A DNA stretch of 64,000 nucleotides, taken from positions 248,001 to 312,000 of the forward strand of contig NTLF01000013.1 of assembly GCA_002631855.1 (NCBI GenBank). The letters are read 5' to 3'. The position numbers were made by a program, and so were the translations under genes. Each line of letters starts with the position of its first letter. Within the stretch, counting starts at the first letter, position 1. The DNA is from Zunongwangia sp. ESRF-bin46. Its GTDB lineage: Bacteria; Bacteroidota; Bacteroidia; Flavobacteriales; Flavobacteriaceae. The notes beneath the pieces were generated by a model. It was not told where the DNA came from. It worked only from the letters and a program-made list of their open reading frames with translations, and made no database searches. Shown one piece after another: positions 46,178 through 53,976 of the stretch.

Positions 46178-46182
46178 TTGTT

Positions 46183-46199
46183 GTGGAGCCGGGGAGGTT
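46183..46199. repeat. partial copy of the tmRNA 3' end, possible attachment-site scar
   Basis: GTGGAGCCGGGGAG at 46183-46196 is identical to 46354-46367 within the tmRNA acceptor/T-arm end, and 16 of 17 bases match through 46199. Only about 155 bp separate the copies. The 3' ends of ssrA genes are common integrase target sites, so this may be an attachment-site remnant. Confidence 0.5.
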
Positions 46200-46309
46200 A
46201 CAGAAAAAGTAATCTCCAATGAATCCCATTCTGTAAATGGAAAGCCACGGACTGCATCCGGTTTTTATTGTTTTATTTCGTCCCTTCGAGCAAGCTCGGC
46301 GATTGCATA

Positions 46310-46338
46310 AAAAATAAAACCACGCTCTATGAGCGTGG
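46310..46338 (-). terminator. terminator after ssrA
   Basis: On the minus strand CCACGCTC/GAGCGTGG form an eight-base-pair stem with a three-base loop followed by TTTTATTTTTT. Confidence 0.75.
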
Positions 46339-46354
46339 CCTTCTTATTTAATAG

Positions 46355-46751
46355 TGGAGCCGGGGAGATTCGAACTCCCGTCCAAACGCGCAATTATACT
46401 GCTTTCTACATGCTTAGTTTTCATTTGGTTTTTCGTGGGCTTGCCGGTCGAAAACTACCAACGCACCCCTTATCTTCGCTTAAGTTTCGCAAGTGCATCA
46501 AAGCCCTGCACAAGCTAGGTTTACTTCTACGAAGCCACTAAACCAAACGCCGTAAACCAAGGCCTTTGAGTGACTTCCTGCTTGCCCGTCTTACGGGCCG
46601 AGGCATATCCTACTATAATTCAGATTATGCAGCTAGGGCGTAGTTATTCTCGCCGTTTAAAAAAGTTTGAAACATGATATTTACGAGCTGTGTCCCGGCG
46701 CTCGGCATGCTTACAATACAATAAGACCCGCTGTCAAAACCAGTCGGCCCC
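46355..46751 (-). ncRNA. ssrA: transfer-messenger RNA
   Basis: Rescues stalled ribosomes and tags truncated proteins. The 5' end on the minus strand is GGGGCCGACTGGTTTTGACAG (46751 down), and the 3' end is GTTCGAATCTCCCCGGCTCCA. The terminal CGGCTCC (46362-46356) pairs with the 5' GGGGCCG. CCA is not fully encoded. The tag ORF (46654-46625) reads GENNYALAA followed by TAA, so the tag is probably (A)GENNYALAA. Length is about 397 nt. A minus-strand TATCTTTG at 46834-46827 is a likely promoter. Confidence 0.96.
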
Positions 46752-46826
46752 TTTTTAAGTAAACAGTTGCCAGTATGCAGTAATTAAGAATGAATTTCTA
46801 ACTACATTCTACTAGCTACGAACTAA

Positions 46827-46834
46827 CAAAGATA
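46827..46834 (-). promoter_or_regulatory. probable ssrA -7 box (TATCTTTG, minus strand)
   Basis: An exact match to TAnnTTTG on the minus strand, 76 bp upstream of the mature tmRNA 5' end. It faces a second identical box on the plus strand 12 bp away (46847-46854). No TTG is seen at the ideal -33 position. Confidence 0.55.
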
Positions 46835-46846
46835 CATGAAAATCCA

Positions 46847-46854
46847 TATCTTTG
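46847..46854 (+). promoter_or_regulatory. probable -7 box (TATCTTTG) for the dehydrogenase gene
   Basis: An exact TAnnTTTG match 56 bp before the start codon at 46910. It is arranged back to back with the ssrA box. Confidence 0.5.
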
Positions 46855-46909
46855 CGGCTGTCTTCCCTAAAATGAAAAGACACTATTAATTCTACAAAAA
46901 GCATTCCAA

Positions 46910-48124
46910 ATGGCAATAACTTTCGCGCTTATTAAAGAACGTAAAAATCCACCCGACCGTCGTGTCGTTTTTTCACCTCTAATGTGTCAGGAAGTCATAA
47001 ATCAATATCAGGAGGCTCATATTATAGCTGAAACATCTGATATTCGGATTTTTAAAGATGAAACCTATAGAAAAGCAGACGTAGAAGTAAAGGAAGATAT
47101 TTCAGAAGCAGATGTACTTTTAGGTGTAAAAGAAGTGCCGGTTGAGGCTTTAATTCCGAATAAAAAATATTTTTTTTTCAGCCATACCATAAAAAAGCAA
47201 CCGTATAACCGCGAGCTGTTACAGGCAATTCTTCAGAAAAAAATAGAATTGTACGATCACGAAACCATCACAAAAAAAAATGGAAGCCGCTTAATCGGTT
47301 TTGGGAGGTATGCAGGATTGGTTGGAGCATACAACGGCTTTAGAGCACTAGGGTTACGTGATAAACTGTTCAATTTAGAAAAAGTGGACATCTTGCCCGA
47401 TTTAGACGCTGTTAAAGAGGAGTTGGACAATATAGAGGTTCCCACGATTAAAATCTTACTCACCGGCAGTGGGAAAGTAGCCTATGGTGCTAAAGAGATT
47501 TTAGATTACTTAGAAATTAAAAAGGTACATGTTACCGATTATCTTACCAAGGATTTTGACGAGCCTGTATATTGTATGATCGATGTACTAGATTATAATA
47601 AGCGCACAGATGGATTGCCTGGTAATAAACAGGAGTTTTATAATGACCCTTCTGGTTATGAGAGTGACTTTATGCGCTTTGCTACGGTAAGCGACTTCTT
47701 TATAGCGGGTCATTTTCACGGAGAAGGAGCTCCTTATCTATTTACAAGAGAAGATGCACGCCACCCACATTTTAATATCAATTTGGTTGCCGATGTCTCT
47801 TGCGATATTGATGGCCCAGTAGCCAGTACCATAAGGCCTTCTACGATCGAAGATCCGTTTTATGGCTATGACCCAGTTACTGAAAAAGAAACTTTCTATG
47901 ATATCCCTGGTTCTATTACTGTTATGGCCGTAGATAACTTACCTTGCGAATTACCTAAAAATGCCAGTGAAGGCTTTGGTGAAATGTTTTTGGAAAGTGT
48001 TATCCCTGCTTTTTTTAATGGTGATAAAGATGGAATTTTAGCACGTGCCAAGATGACTACCAGCGAAGGTAGATTAGCTGAAAACTTTAGCTATTTGCAG
48101 GATTATGTAGACGGGAAAGATTAA
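46910..48124 (+). CDS. NAD(P)-dependent oxidoreductase, saccharopine/alanine dehydrogenase-like
   Basis: A 404-residue protein. The N-terminal part (KERKNPPDRRVVFSP...) is typical of the alanine dehydrogenase/PNT and lysine-forming saccharopine dehydrogenase superfamily. A Rossmann motif, KILLTGSGKVAYGAKEIL, follows near residue 180. The SDFFIAGHFHGEGAPYLF and DVSCDIDGPVASTIRPSTIEDP segments form the active-site half. It may catalyse reversible NAD(P)-linked oxidation of an amino acid; the substrate cannot be named. The stop overlaps the end of the convergent DUF3857 gene by 4 bp. Confidence 0.82.
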   Translation: MAITFALIKERKNPPDRRVVFSPLMCQEVINQYQEAHIIAETSDIRIFKDETYRKADVEVKEDISEADVLLGVKEVPVEALIPNKKYFFFSHTIKKQPYNRELLQAILQKKIELYDHETITKKNGSRLIGFGRYAGLVGAYNGFRALGLRDKLFNLEKVDILPDLDAVKEELDNIEVPTIKILLTGSGKVAYGAKEILDYLEIKKVHVTDYLTKDFDEPVYCMIDVLDYNKRTDGLPGNKQEFYNDPSGYESDFMRFATVSDFFIAGHFHGEGAPYLFTREDARHPHFNINLVADVSCDIDGPVASTIRPSTIEDPFYGYDPVTEKETFYDIPGSITVMAVDNLPCELPKNASEGFGEMFLESVIPAFFNGDKDGILARAKMTTSEGRLAENFSYLQDYVDGKD

Positions 48125-50091
48125 ATTTTCTTCAGGAGGATAGGGTCTTGATTTTGAAAATCGATCATAGCAGTGAAGAACTCTTTGATTCCTGGATATG
48201 CATCAGCAATAAAATTATATTCGGTTAGATTAAAACTAAAACGAATATTAATTTTCCCATTATTTTCGGTATATATAACAGTACATTGACCAATTTTGTC
48301 AAAAAGATTTAAGGCTTTGTTTTTAGGAAGCTGTTCTACTTTGTATTTATCACCCAAATCTATTGATACTAAGTAAGTCGTTGAAATTGGATATCCAAAG
48401 TTGATAGGAAAACTTCTTTCATCTGATTTAAATGGATTTTCAGAAAAATAAGTTTCAAAAAAATAAGGGTTTATATATACTTTGTCTCCAATTAATTCAG
48501 TTTCTAAATCAATATTGTAATCTACTTTTAGTGGTTCTTCTAGATTGGTTTTATTTTTTACGGTAAGATCAGTTATTTTAATAGTAGCACTTTTCTCTTT
48601 TTGATTGACGTAGTCTTGATAGTTAGAGTTGCTTATCTGTTTCCTTTCATTAATTGCTACGTAACCAGTTCGTATTTCGTTAATTTTTCCGGTAAATAGT
48701 CCCTCTTCTGAAGCTTTTAGCTGTGTATTTACATAGTACCCATTTTTTTTATGAGGAGTTAATGGGTGCCAATAGCTTCCATTTTTAAAATCCATCACCC
48801 GGCCTTTACCATTCAAATTTTGAAAAGGAATTATGCCAAAAGGAACTTCTTTATCGACGGCATCTAAAAGAAATTTTTCATTATCAACAGTAAGTAAAAC
48901 TATAGCACGGTTAAAATCTGTTAACACAGGATAAGTAGTAGTAGGCAGTCCATTTTCCCTAGTTGAAACCAACATAAGTTTTGCGTCTAATTCTGCACCT
49001 TGCAATGCATTAATGAGTGCTAAATTAATTTCAGAAGTATTCCCTACTTTTTCCTCAAAGGCATCTCGTACCCGCACATCGTTAAAAAGGCGTTGTTTAC
49101 CATTCCATTTAAAATGATCTTGAATAAAGGTATAGATAGCCTTGGCTCTTTTTAAATCATCTGGAATGGTTAGGATGTTTTCGGGTAGATTTTTCTTCAA
49201 AAAATTATTGTTGTTTAATTGGCGGCCAATATCCTTATCTGTCTTAAACTCATCATCTACATCATCCCAAGTTTTTGAAAATGAGTTTTTTGATCCGCTG
49301 TAATCTAAAAATTCTCTCAACTCATATTCAACACTTGCCAAATAATTACTTTTAGCTAACATATAATTTTCACTCTTAAATGCAGGAATATTTTTCATAG
49401 CATAAATAGTGGACTCACAATCTGCTGGGGTATATCCATCAATATAAAGACAGTTTTTATTGATCACTGCTTCGTCTATATCTAATTTTCTACCACCTTT
49501 TAAAACTCTATTGTATTTGAAATTCCCTGGAATTTCACTAATAAACTCACTATATAATGTTGGAAAATTGTTTTGAAACTGCCATCCATTAAAGTTGAAA
49601 AAGAAAGGAGACTCGATTGTGTAAGTATACTCTAAAACACTTCCATCCTTAATGTCTGGAAAGGTAAACCGGGTTACTTTGTAATCTTTAGATTGGTTTA
49701 TGTTGAAGATTTGATCACTGGAGACGTATTTTTTTAAAATGCCATTGTGGGTAATAGCTTGTATGTTCTTTATTTGTTCTTCGCTTCTTTTTCCAATCAA
49801 TAAGGGGATTTCTATAGTGCCGCCATTAAAGTTTTTTGCATCGATTACTTTTATTTTTCGGTGAACTTCTTTTATAAGCCTAATATACCGACTGTTTACT
49901 TCCTTAAAATGATTCTTGCCCTGCTCAAATAAAACTACGGCGTTTGCTTCTGGATCCTTAGGGAAGGATGTCATAGAAATTTCTAGATCTGTTGGCTCTC
50001 CAAATTCTGCTACTTGGCGTTGTTGTGCTTGTAGAAGGAAACTGTTGAGGATTATGATAAAAAGGAATAGAGAAGTAGATTTTAGGCTCAT
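48121..50091 (-). CDS. DUF3857 domain transglutaminase-fold protein
   Basis: A 656-residue secreted protein with a signal peptide (1-22), a DUF3857 domain (about 50-230) and a transglutaminase-like core (about 310-420: AKAIYTFIQDHFKWNG, then VGNTSEINLALINAL). The nucleophile Cys of active transglutaminases is replaced, since the site reads GNTSE. The usual His in the FN-H-V motif is Arg (DFNRAIV), while the Asp in LLDAV is kept. It is therefore probably catalytically inactive, or uses other chemistry. It is convergent with the dehydrogenase gene. Confidence 0.88.
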   Translation of the reverse strand: MSLKSTSLFLFIIILNSFLLQAQQRQVAEFGEPTDLEISMTSFPKDPEANAVVLFEQGKNHFKEVNSRYIRLIKEVHRKIKVIDAKNFNGGTIEIPLLIGKRSEEQIKNIQAITHNGILKKYVSSDQIFNINQSKDYKVTRFTFPDIKDGSVLEYTYTIESPFFFNFNGWQFQNNFPTLYSEFISEIPGNFKYNRVLKGGRKLDIDEAVINKNCLYIDGYTPADCESTIYAMKNIPAFKSENYMLAKSNYLASVEYELREFLDYSGSKNSFSKTWDDVDDEFKTDKDIGRQLNNNNFLKKNLPENILTIPDDLKRAKAIYTFIQDHFKWNGKQRLFNDVRVRDAFEEKVGNTSEINLALINALQGAELDAKLMLVSTRENGLPTTTYPVLTDFNRAIVLLTVDNEKFLLDAVDKEVPFGIIPFQNLNGKGRVMDFKNGSYWHPLTPHKKNGYYVNTQLKASEEGLFTGKINEIRTGYVAINERKQISNSNYQDYVNQKEKSATIKITDLTVKNKTNLEEPLKVDYNIDLETELIGDKVYINPYFFETYFSENPFKSDERSFPINFGYPISTTYLVSIDLGDKYKVEQLPKNKALNLFDKIGQCTVIYTENNGKINIRFSFNLTEYNFIADAYPGIKEFFTAMIDFQNQDPILLKKI

Positions 50092-50135
50092 TTTTTAAGT
50101 AACATATTAGATAGGGTTGCAAAATACACAAAAAA

Positions 50136-50528
50136 TTAATTTTTAAAAGTTTTGGTTCTTTTTCTTTGAAGGATATTCTCAATGAACCCTCCAAATACAC
50201 ATCCAATAATGTAGGCTATAAAATCAGTATACTCAAAAGAGGTTCCCAAGATTGTTTTAATAAGCTTCGATTGAATGTTTAAGTGCTTTGTAATTTCAAA
50301 AAGCTGAAGGAATTCAATGCCAAATGCAAATAGCAAGGTGCCTAATAATACTTTTTTTGAAGAAACACATATAAACGTTTTTACAAAACTAAATATTAAA
50401 ATGACCACCAGTATATCTCCTACAAACCCACGAATAAATGGGTTAAAATAAAAGATCGCGATTAATATTTCAGAAATTAATAGGACAGCTGTAATGAGAC
50501 CGTACTTTTTTTTAAAGCAAAATTTCAT
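50136..50528 (-). CDS. DUF2809 family membrane protein
   Basis: A 130-residue integral membrane protein with about four TM helices. The FNPFIRGFVGDILVVILIF stretch and FAFGIEFLQLF match the DUF2809 (VanZ-related) pattern. Its start codon overlaps the sanA-like stop by 4 bp (ATGA), so it is translationally coupled to that gene. Function is unknown. Confidence 0.82.
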   Translation of the reverse strand: MKFCFKKKYGLITAVLLISEILIAIFYFNPFIRGFVGDILVVILIFSFVKTFICVSSKKVLLGTLLFAFGIEFLQLFEITKHLNIQSKLIKTILGTSFEYTDFIAYIIGCVFGGFIENILQRKRTKTFKN

Positions 50529-51181
50529 TCTACCTTAATTTTATCTCCCAAAAACTTGGGTTGTTTGTTAACAGCAATATCTAAAAGCGCCTTAACACGC
50601 GCTAAGTATTCTCTTGTCTGTGTTTGTTGAGCATAGGTTCCAGTGACAGTTTCGGCATTATATCCTATTACGTTTAAGTTAAAATGATCTGCTATTAGTA
50701 ATGCTCTATAATTATGAAACTTTTGAGAAATAAGGGTGAAATTTTCTAGACCAAAAACCTCTTTGGCTCGAATTATGGAATCTAATGTTCTAAAACCTGC
50801 ATAATCTAAAAAAATGCTTGCTTTAGGTATGCCTCTTTCAATTAAATCTCTTTTAAAAGTGGCGGGCTCGTTATAATCTTTTCTGCTGTTGTCACCACTT
50901 ATTAATATATATTTTACTTTACCACTTTTGTATAAATCTGTAGCCGCGTCTAAACGAAATTGATAATAGGGGTTGATAGTACCGTTGTTTAAATACTTTG
51001 AAGTTCCTAAAAGCAGCCCAACTTTATTGTATGGGATTGTATAAGTACTATTATAAGTTCTACCCTCTGCATTTACAATAGTGTAAGTGTCCATGCAAAT
51101 AATAAAAAAAAGTACAAATGGGCTCAACAATAAAGCCCATTGTAACATTTTCATTGCTTTATTTAAAATTGATTTTTTCAT
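50525..51181 (-). CDS. SanA/YdcF-like ElyC family protein
   Basis: A 218-residue protein with an N-terminal TM helix (about 12-33) and a DUF218 domain. It has the GLLLGTSKYLNNG opening, the VKYILISGDNSRKDYNEP segment and the SQKFHNYRALLIADH stretch, which are typical of SanA proteins. SanA acts in the envelope barrier at high temperature in enterobacteria; the biochemical activity is not settled. It starts 2 bp after creD and overlaps the DUF2809 gene, so it belongs to the creD operon. Confidence 0.85.
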   Translation of the reverse strand: MKKSILNKAMKMLQWALLLSPFVLFFIICMDTYTIVNAEGRTYNSTYTIPYNKVGLLLGTSKYLNNGTINPYYQFRLDAATDLYKSGKVKYILISGDNSRKDYNEPATFKRDLIERGIPKASIFLDYAGFRTLDSIIRAKEVFGLENFTLISQKFHNYRALLIADHFNLNVIGYNAETVTGTYAQQTQTREYLARVKALLDIAVNKQPKFLGDKIKVE

Positions 51182-51183
51182 AT

Positions 51184-52530
51184 TTAATTATTCGCCCAAT
51201 CAATTTTACGGGAGGCAAACATAATTATGGCAAGTATGGTAAATAGGCCAATACTACCTACTAAAAGCGCATAACTTTCTAATTGAATAATGATGTAAAT
51301 AAATCCATATAACGAAGCAAGAGAAACACCTATTAAGAGCGGAAACTTAAACCCTTTTAAAATAGCTCTTGAATAGACAACAATAAGTGCCAGCACTGAA
51401 AAGGCAGCGATTAGGTACGCCTTTAAAAAAGTACTGTGTTCAGAAATAGAAATAAGCAATGTATAGAACATCACCAGCGCTAAACCAACCATTACATATT
51501 GAAATGGGTGTATGTATATTTTTGAAACTAACTGTATCAATAAAAAAACCAATAATGTAAGACCAATTACCATGAACCCATATTTGGCCGTGCGTTCACT
51601 TTTTTGGTATTCATCCACAGGTATAATAAGTTTGGTTCCAAAAGCGAATTCCTGTAAGTTGGGTAAATACCCAAAAAAGGCTTGTTCAAATTGGCGGTTA
51701 ATTTGTAATACTTTCCATGATGCACTAAAACCATCTGCTGTAATATTACGGGAGCCGTCTTCAGGTAAAAATAAACCGTTAAAACTGGGAGAGTGCCAAT
51801 TAGATGTCATCGTTGCAGAAGTTTCTTTACCAATTGGGATAAATTGTAAACTTTCACTGCCATTAACGGTCATGGTAAATGAAAAAGGGGTAGGGGATTG
51901 TACAGTTTCTGTTATACCTACAATAGCTTCACTCTGTATAGTGTTCAGACTATTCGTGTCGTATTTTGGGTTCATAGTCAACTTTTGATTGCCCAATTGT
52001 ACTTTAAGGGTATTACGAATCCCTTTTAAGTTTGAAGTTTGCACAATTACAGACGCCTTCTCCCACTCAATGGTTTTGATCTTAACAGCTTCCGAAGAAA
52101 AATCTATAATAGGAAACTCACCAGAAACTTCAATGTCAGAATTATAAACAACCGATTTATAAATACTTCTATTGAGGGGTTTGGTTTCTACTTTTGAATC
52201 TATATTGAGTTTGTCAGGAAAAAAATAGGCAAATTTTGATATTTCTTTAGTAGTCGTGAAATAGCTTTCCTTTTTTTTGTCATATGTTTTCTCCTCCTTT
52301 TCTATTGTATAGGGTACTTTTAAAATAGGACCGGATAGTAGTACTTCGTTTCCCCATTTGCTATTTATTTCATTAACAACTTCTTTTTGCCTGTAAGACC
52401 GCTCAGTTATCAAATCTTTTACAAATGATAAGGGCATCAATAAAACCATAATTAAAACCCCTACTACTAGCATACGTGCTGTGATGGAGTTGCGCATCCA
52501 GTTACTAAATTTGTTTTTTTTCTGTTCCAT
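51184..52530 (-). CDS. creD: inner membrane protein CreD
   Basis: A 448-residue membrane protein of the CreD family. It has an N-terminal TM helix (MLVVGVLIMVLLMPLSFVKDLI), a long extracytoplasmic beta-rich domain (about 45-310) and a C-terminal cluster of about six TM helices with QLVSKIYIHPFQYVMVGLALVMFYTLLIS, the CreD hallmark. Its role is in envelope integrity and, in some bacteria, beta-lactam or colicin responses. It is preceded by a wHTH regulator and a membrane protein gene, probably in one operon, and followed by sanA and a DUF2809 gene. Confidence 0.93.
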   Translation of the reverse strand: MEQKKNKFSNWMRNSITARMLVVGVLIMVLLMPLSFVKDLITERSYRQKEVVNEINSKWGNEVLLSGPILKVPYTIEKEEKTYDKKKESYFTTTKEISKFAYFFPDKLNIDSKVETKPLNRSIYKSVVYNSDIEVSGEFPIIDFSSEAVKIKTIEWEKASVIVQTSNLKGIRNTLKVQLGNQKLTMNPKYDTNSLNTIQSEAIVGITETVQSPTPFSFTMTVNGSESLQFIPIGKETSATMTSNWHSPSFNGLFLPEDGSRNITADGFSASWKVLQINRQFEQAFFGYLPNLQEFAFGTKLIIPVDEYQKSERTAKYGFMVIGLTLLVFLLIQLVSKIYIHPFQYVMVGLALVMFYTLLISISEHSTFLKAYLIAAFSVLALIVVYSRAILKGFKFPLLIGVSLASLYGFIYIIIQLESYALLVGSIGLFTILAIIMFASRKIDWANN

Positions 52531-52578
52531 AATATAGATTTAAAGTACTTTGAATTTCAAAGTTAATTAATAAAAAAA

Positions 52579-52869
52579 TTAGTTGTTTATCAGTTTTTCT
52601 AAAGCTTCAATATGTTTTTTGAATTCAGTTTTACCAATTTTTGTAGCACTGTACCGGGTGTTTGGTTTCCGCCCTATAAATTGCTTTTGAACTGAAATAT
52701 ATTTTTCTTTTTCCAGTGTTTTTAAATGGCTTGCCAAATTACCATCGGTTACGTCCAGTAATTCTTTAAGGCCATTAAAATCGACATCTTCGTTTACCAT
52801 TAGGATCGACATAATACCAAGCCTGATACGGTGGTCAAACAATTTGTTTATGTTATCTATAATGCCCAC
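52579..52869 (-). CDS. winged helix transcriptional regulator
   Basis: A 96-residue protein, read from the GTG at 52869, directly after the stop of the upstream gene. It has one wHTH (INKLFDHRIRLGIMSILMV..., NGLKELLDVTDGNLASHLKTLEKEKYISVQKQF, then a wing with RKPNTRYSATKIG), matching HTH_27-type regulators. Longer in-frame starts exist but run through the preceding gene. The gene lies next to creD; in flavobacteria such regulators are often paired with CreD, so it may control this operon. Confidence 0.87.
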   Translation of the reverse strand: MGIIDNINKLFDHRIRLGIMSILMVNEDVDFNGLKELLDVTDGNLASHLKTLEKEKYISVQKQFIGRKPNTRYSATKIGKTEFKKHIEALEKLINN

Positions 52870-52871
52870 AG

Positions 52872-53480
52872 TTATTGTTTCTTTTCTTGCACAAACATAA
52901 GACTTCCATAGATAATGTGCAGGACTCCAAAACCAAATATCCAAAACCAAAGCCCATATCCCGGAAGAGCTGCACAAATAAGACCTAAAATAATTTCAGC
53001 ATACCCTAAGTATTTTACATTTCCCAGCGTATATTTAGAAGCATTTACCAATGCCAAGCCATAAAAAACAAGCATTAAAGCACCGGTGAGTCCATAATGT
53101 TGGTTCCCTAATTTAATGAGTATGTAAATACCCCCAGTAACTAAGGGAATTAAAAAGTTAAGTAGTAACCTTTTAGTGGTCGCATCCCATATTTTTTCGT
53201 TGTTTTTTGTTGCTTTTCGGGTTGTTAATAAATACGCCGTAACCACACTCAATACAGCTACGAGTGCTAAAACCAGTAAAAGTAATTTAAAATTTTGGCT
53301 GTGGAGCGTTAGATATTCTCCGGGTTCAGGAAATAAAAATAGATAGGCGATCATGGCTCCTGCTATAGCATATATTCCTGCGAAGATTCCTGATAGGCCA
53401 CTTAGCGAAATAAACCTAGAGGACCGGTTCATTAGGTTTTTAATTTCACTGATATCTTTTAAATAATCTTTTTGTTTCAT
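52872..53480 (-). CDS. membrane protein of unknown function, first gene of the creD operon
   Basis: A 202-residue integral membrane protein with about six TM helices (for example GIYAIAGAMIAYLFLF, FKLLLLVLALVAVLSVVTAYLL and the final GLWFWIFGFGVLHIIYGSLMF). The N-terminus is charged and helical (DYLKDISEIKNLMNRSSRF). It is a conserved-looking Bacteroidetes protein often adjacent to a wHTH regulator, from memory only. It is followed immediately by the wHTH gene, suggesting a sensor-regulator pair, though this is inference. Confidence 0.75.
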   Translation of the reverse strand: MKQKDYLKDISEIKNLMNRSSRFISLSGLSGIFAGIYAIAGAMIAYLFLFPEPGEYLTLHSQNFKLLLLVLALVAVLSVVTAYLLTTRKATKNNEKIWDATTKRLLLNFLIPLVTGGIYILIKLGNQHYGLTGALMLVFYGLALVNASKYTLGNVKYLGYAEIILGLICAALPGYGLWFWIFGFGVLHIIYGSLMFVQEKKQ

Positions 53481-53558
53481 TTTTAAAGAACTTTGAAAAA
53501 CAAAGTAAATATAATTTTCTGAAATACGAAAACCAATTTTTTGTTAAAATTTAAAAAA

Positions 53559-53594
53559 ACAGGAAAAACCCTATTCAAAAACAGGAAAAACCCT
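53559..53594 (+). repeat. tandem 22-bp direct repeat upstream of small-RNA unit 1
   Basis: Two copies of a 22-bp sequence (53559-53580 and 53581-53602) match at 19 of 22 positions and share the core ACAGGAAAAACCCT. A single related copy (AGGAAAAAGCCCCT, 53732-53745) lies upstream of unit 2. The 22-bp period equals two helical turns and suggests an activator binding site. Confidence 0.65.
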
Positions 53595-53595
53595 C

Positions 53596-53626
53596 TTGAA
53601 ATACAAAATAAATCATCGCATCTTTA
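53596..53626 (+). promoter_or_regulatory. promoter of small-RNA unit 1
   Basis: TTG at 53596-53598, 20-bp spacer, CATCTTTA at 53619-53626. This has the Bacteroidetes geometry with two departures from TAnnTTTG. Confidence 0.6.
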
Positions 53627-53631
53627 CCTTA

Positions 53632-53710
53632 TAATTAATCAATGCTAAATTAATTGGGGAGTTAATAAAGCGATTAGATAGAAAGACCACTTTTTTAAGT
53701 GGTCTTTTTT
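53632..53710 (+). ncRNA. candidate small RNA 1 (about 75 nt)
   Basis: A unit with promoter, short transcribed part and a strong terminator (AAGACCACTT/AAGTGGTCTT then T run, about 53682-53710), and no ORF longer than three codons. It contains GGGGAGTTAATAA within a 21-bp block (53648-53668) that is repeated exactly in unit 2 at 53808-53828, followed by GCGATTA in both. The shared unpaired G-rich block may be the seed that contacts targets. Role is unknown. Confidence 0.6.
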
Positions 53711-53767
53711 ATTATAAATTTTCTTAAAAATAGGAAAAAGCCCCTTTCAATTAGGTGTTTTTACCTA

Positions 53768-53798
53768 TTGTATAGATTAATACTTTGCCCCATCTTTG
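53768..53798 (+). promoter_or_regulatory. promoter of small-RNA unit 2
   Basis: TTG at 53768-53770, 20-bp spacer, CATCTTTG at 53791-53798, one departure from TAnnTTTG and the same geometry as unit 1. Confidence 0.65.
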
Positions 53799-53803
53799 TA
53801 TTA

Positions 53804-53875
53804 GCTTAATTAATTGGGGAGTTAATAATAGCGATTACAAGGGCTGCCAATATTATGTTGACAGCCCTTTTTTTA
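53804..53875 (+). ncRNA. candidate small RNA 2 (about 70 nt)
   Basis: The second unit, spaced exactly 160 bp from the first when aligned on the common 21-bp block. It ends in a strong terminator whose stem is AAGGGCTG/CAGCCCTT (53839-53846 and 53862-53869). The terminator sequences of the two units differ while their 5' halves agree, so the shared part is under selection rather than a recent copy. No plausible ORF is inside. Confidence 0.6.
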
Positions 53876-53923
53876 TTCAGGAACTTATAATTTATTTTTA
53901 GCCAAATAATGTAGTTTAAAAGA

Positions 53924-53952
53924 AAACCTGCTTGAAGAAGGCAGGTTTTTTT
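53924..53952 (-). terminator. kdsA terminator
   Basis: AAACCTGC and GCAGGTTT flank a loop and, on the minus strand, are followed by a T-rich run. The hairpin is positioned just after the kdsA stop. Confidence 0.65.
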
Positions 53953-53976
53953 AATTTATAATATATTCAGTCTTGC

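Noticed and set aside
46329-46541. A 70-codon plus-strand frame at the ssrA locus
   Set aside because: It lies inside the antisense of the tmRNA gene and shows no coding features; the RNA gene explains the sequence.
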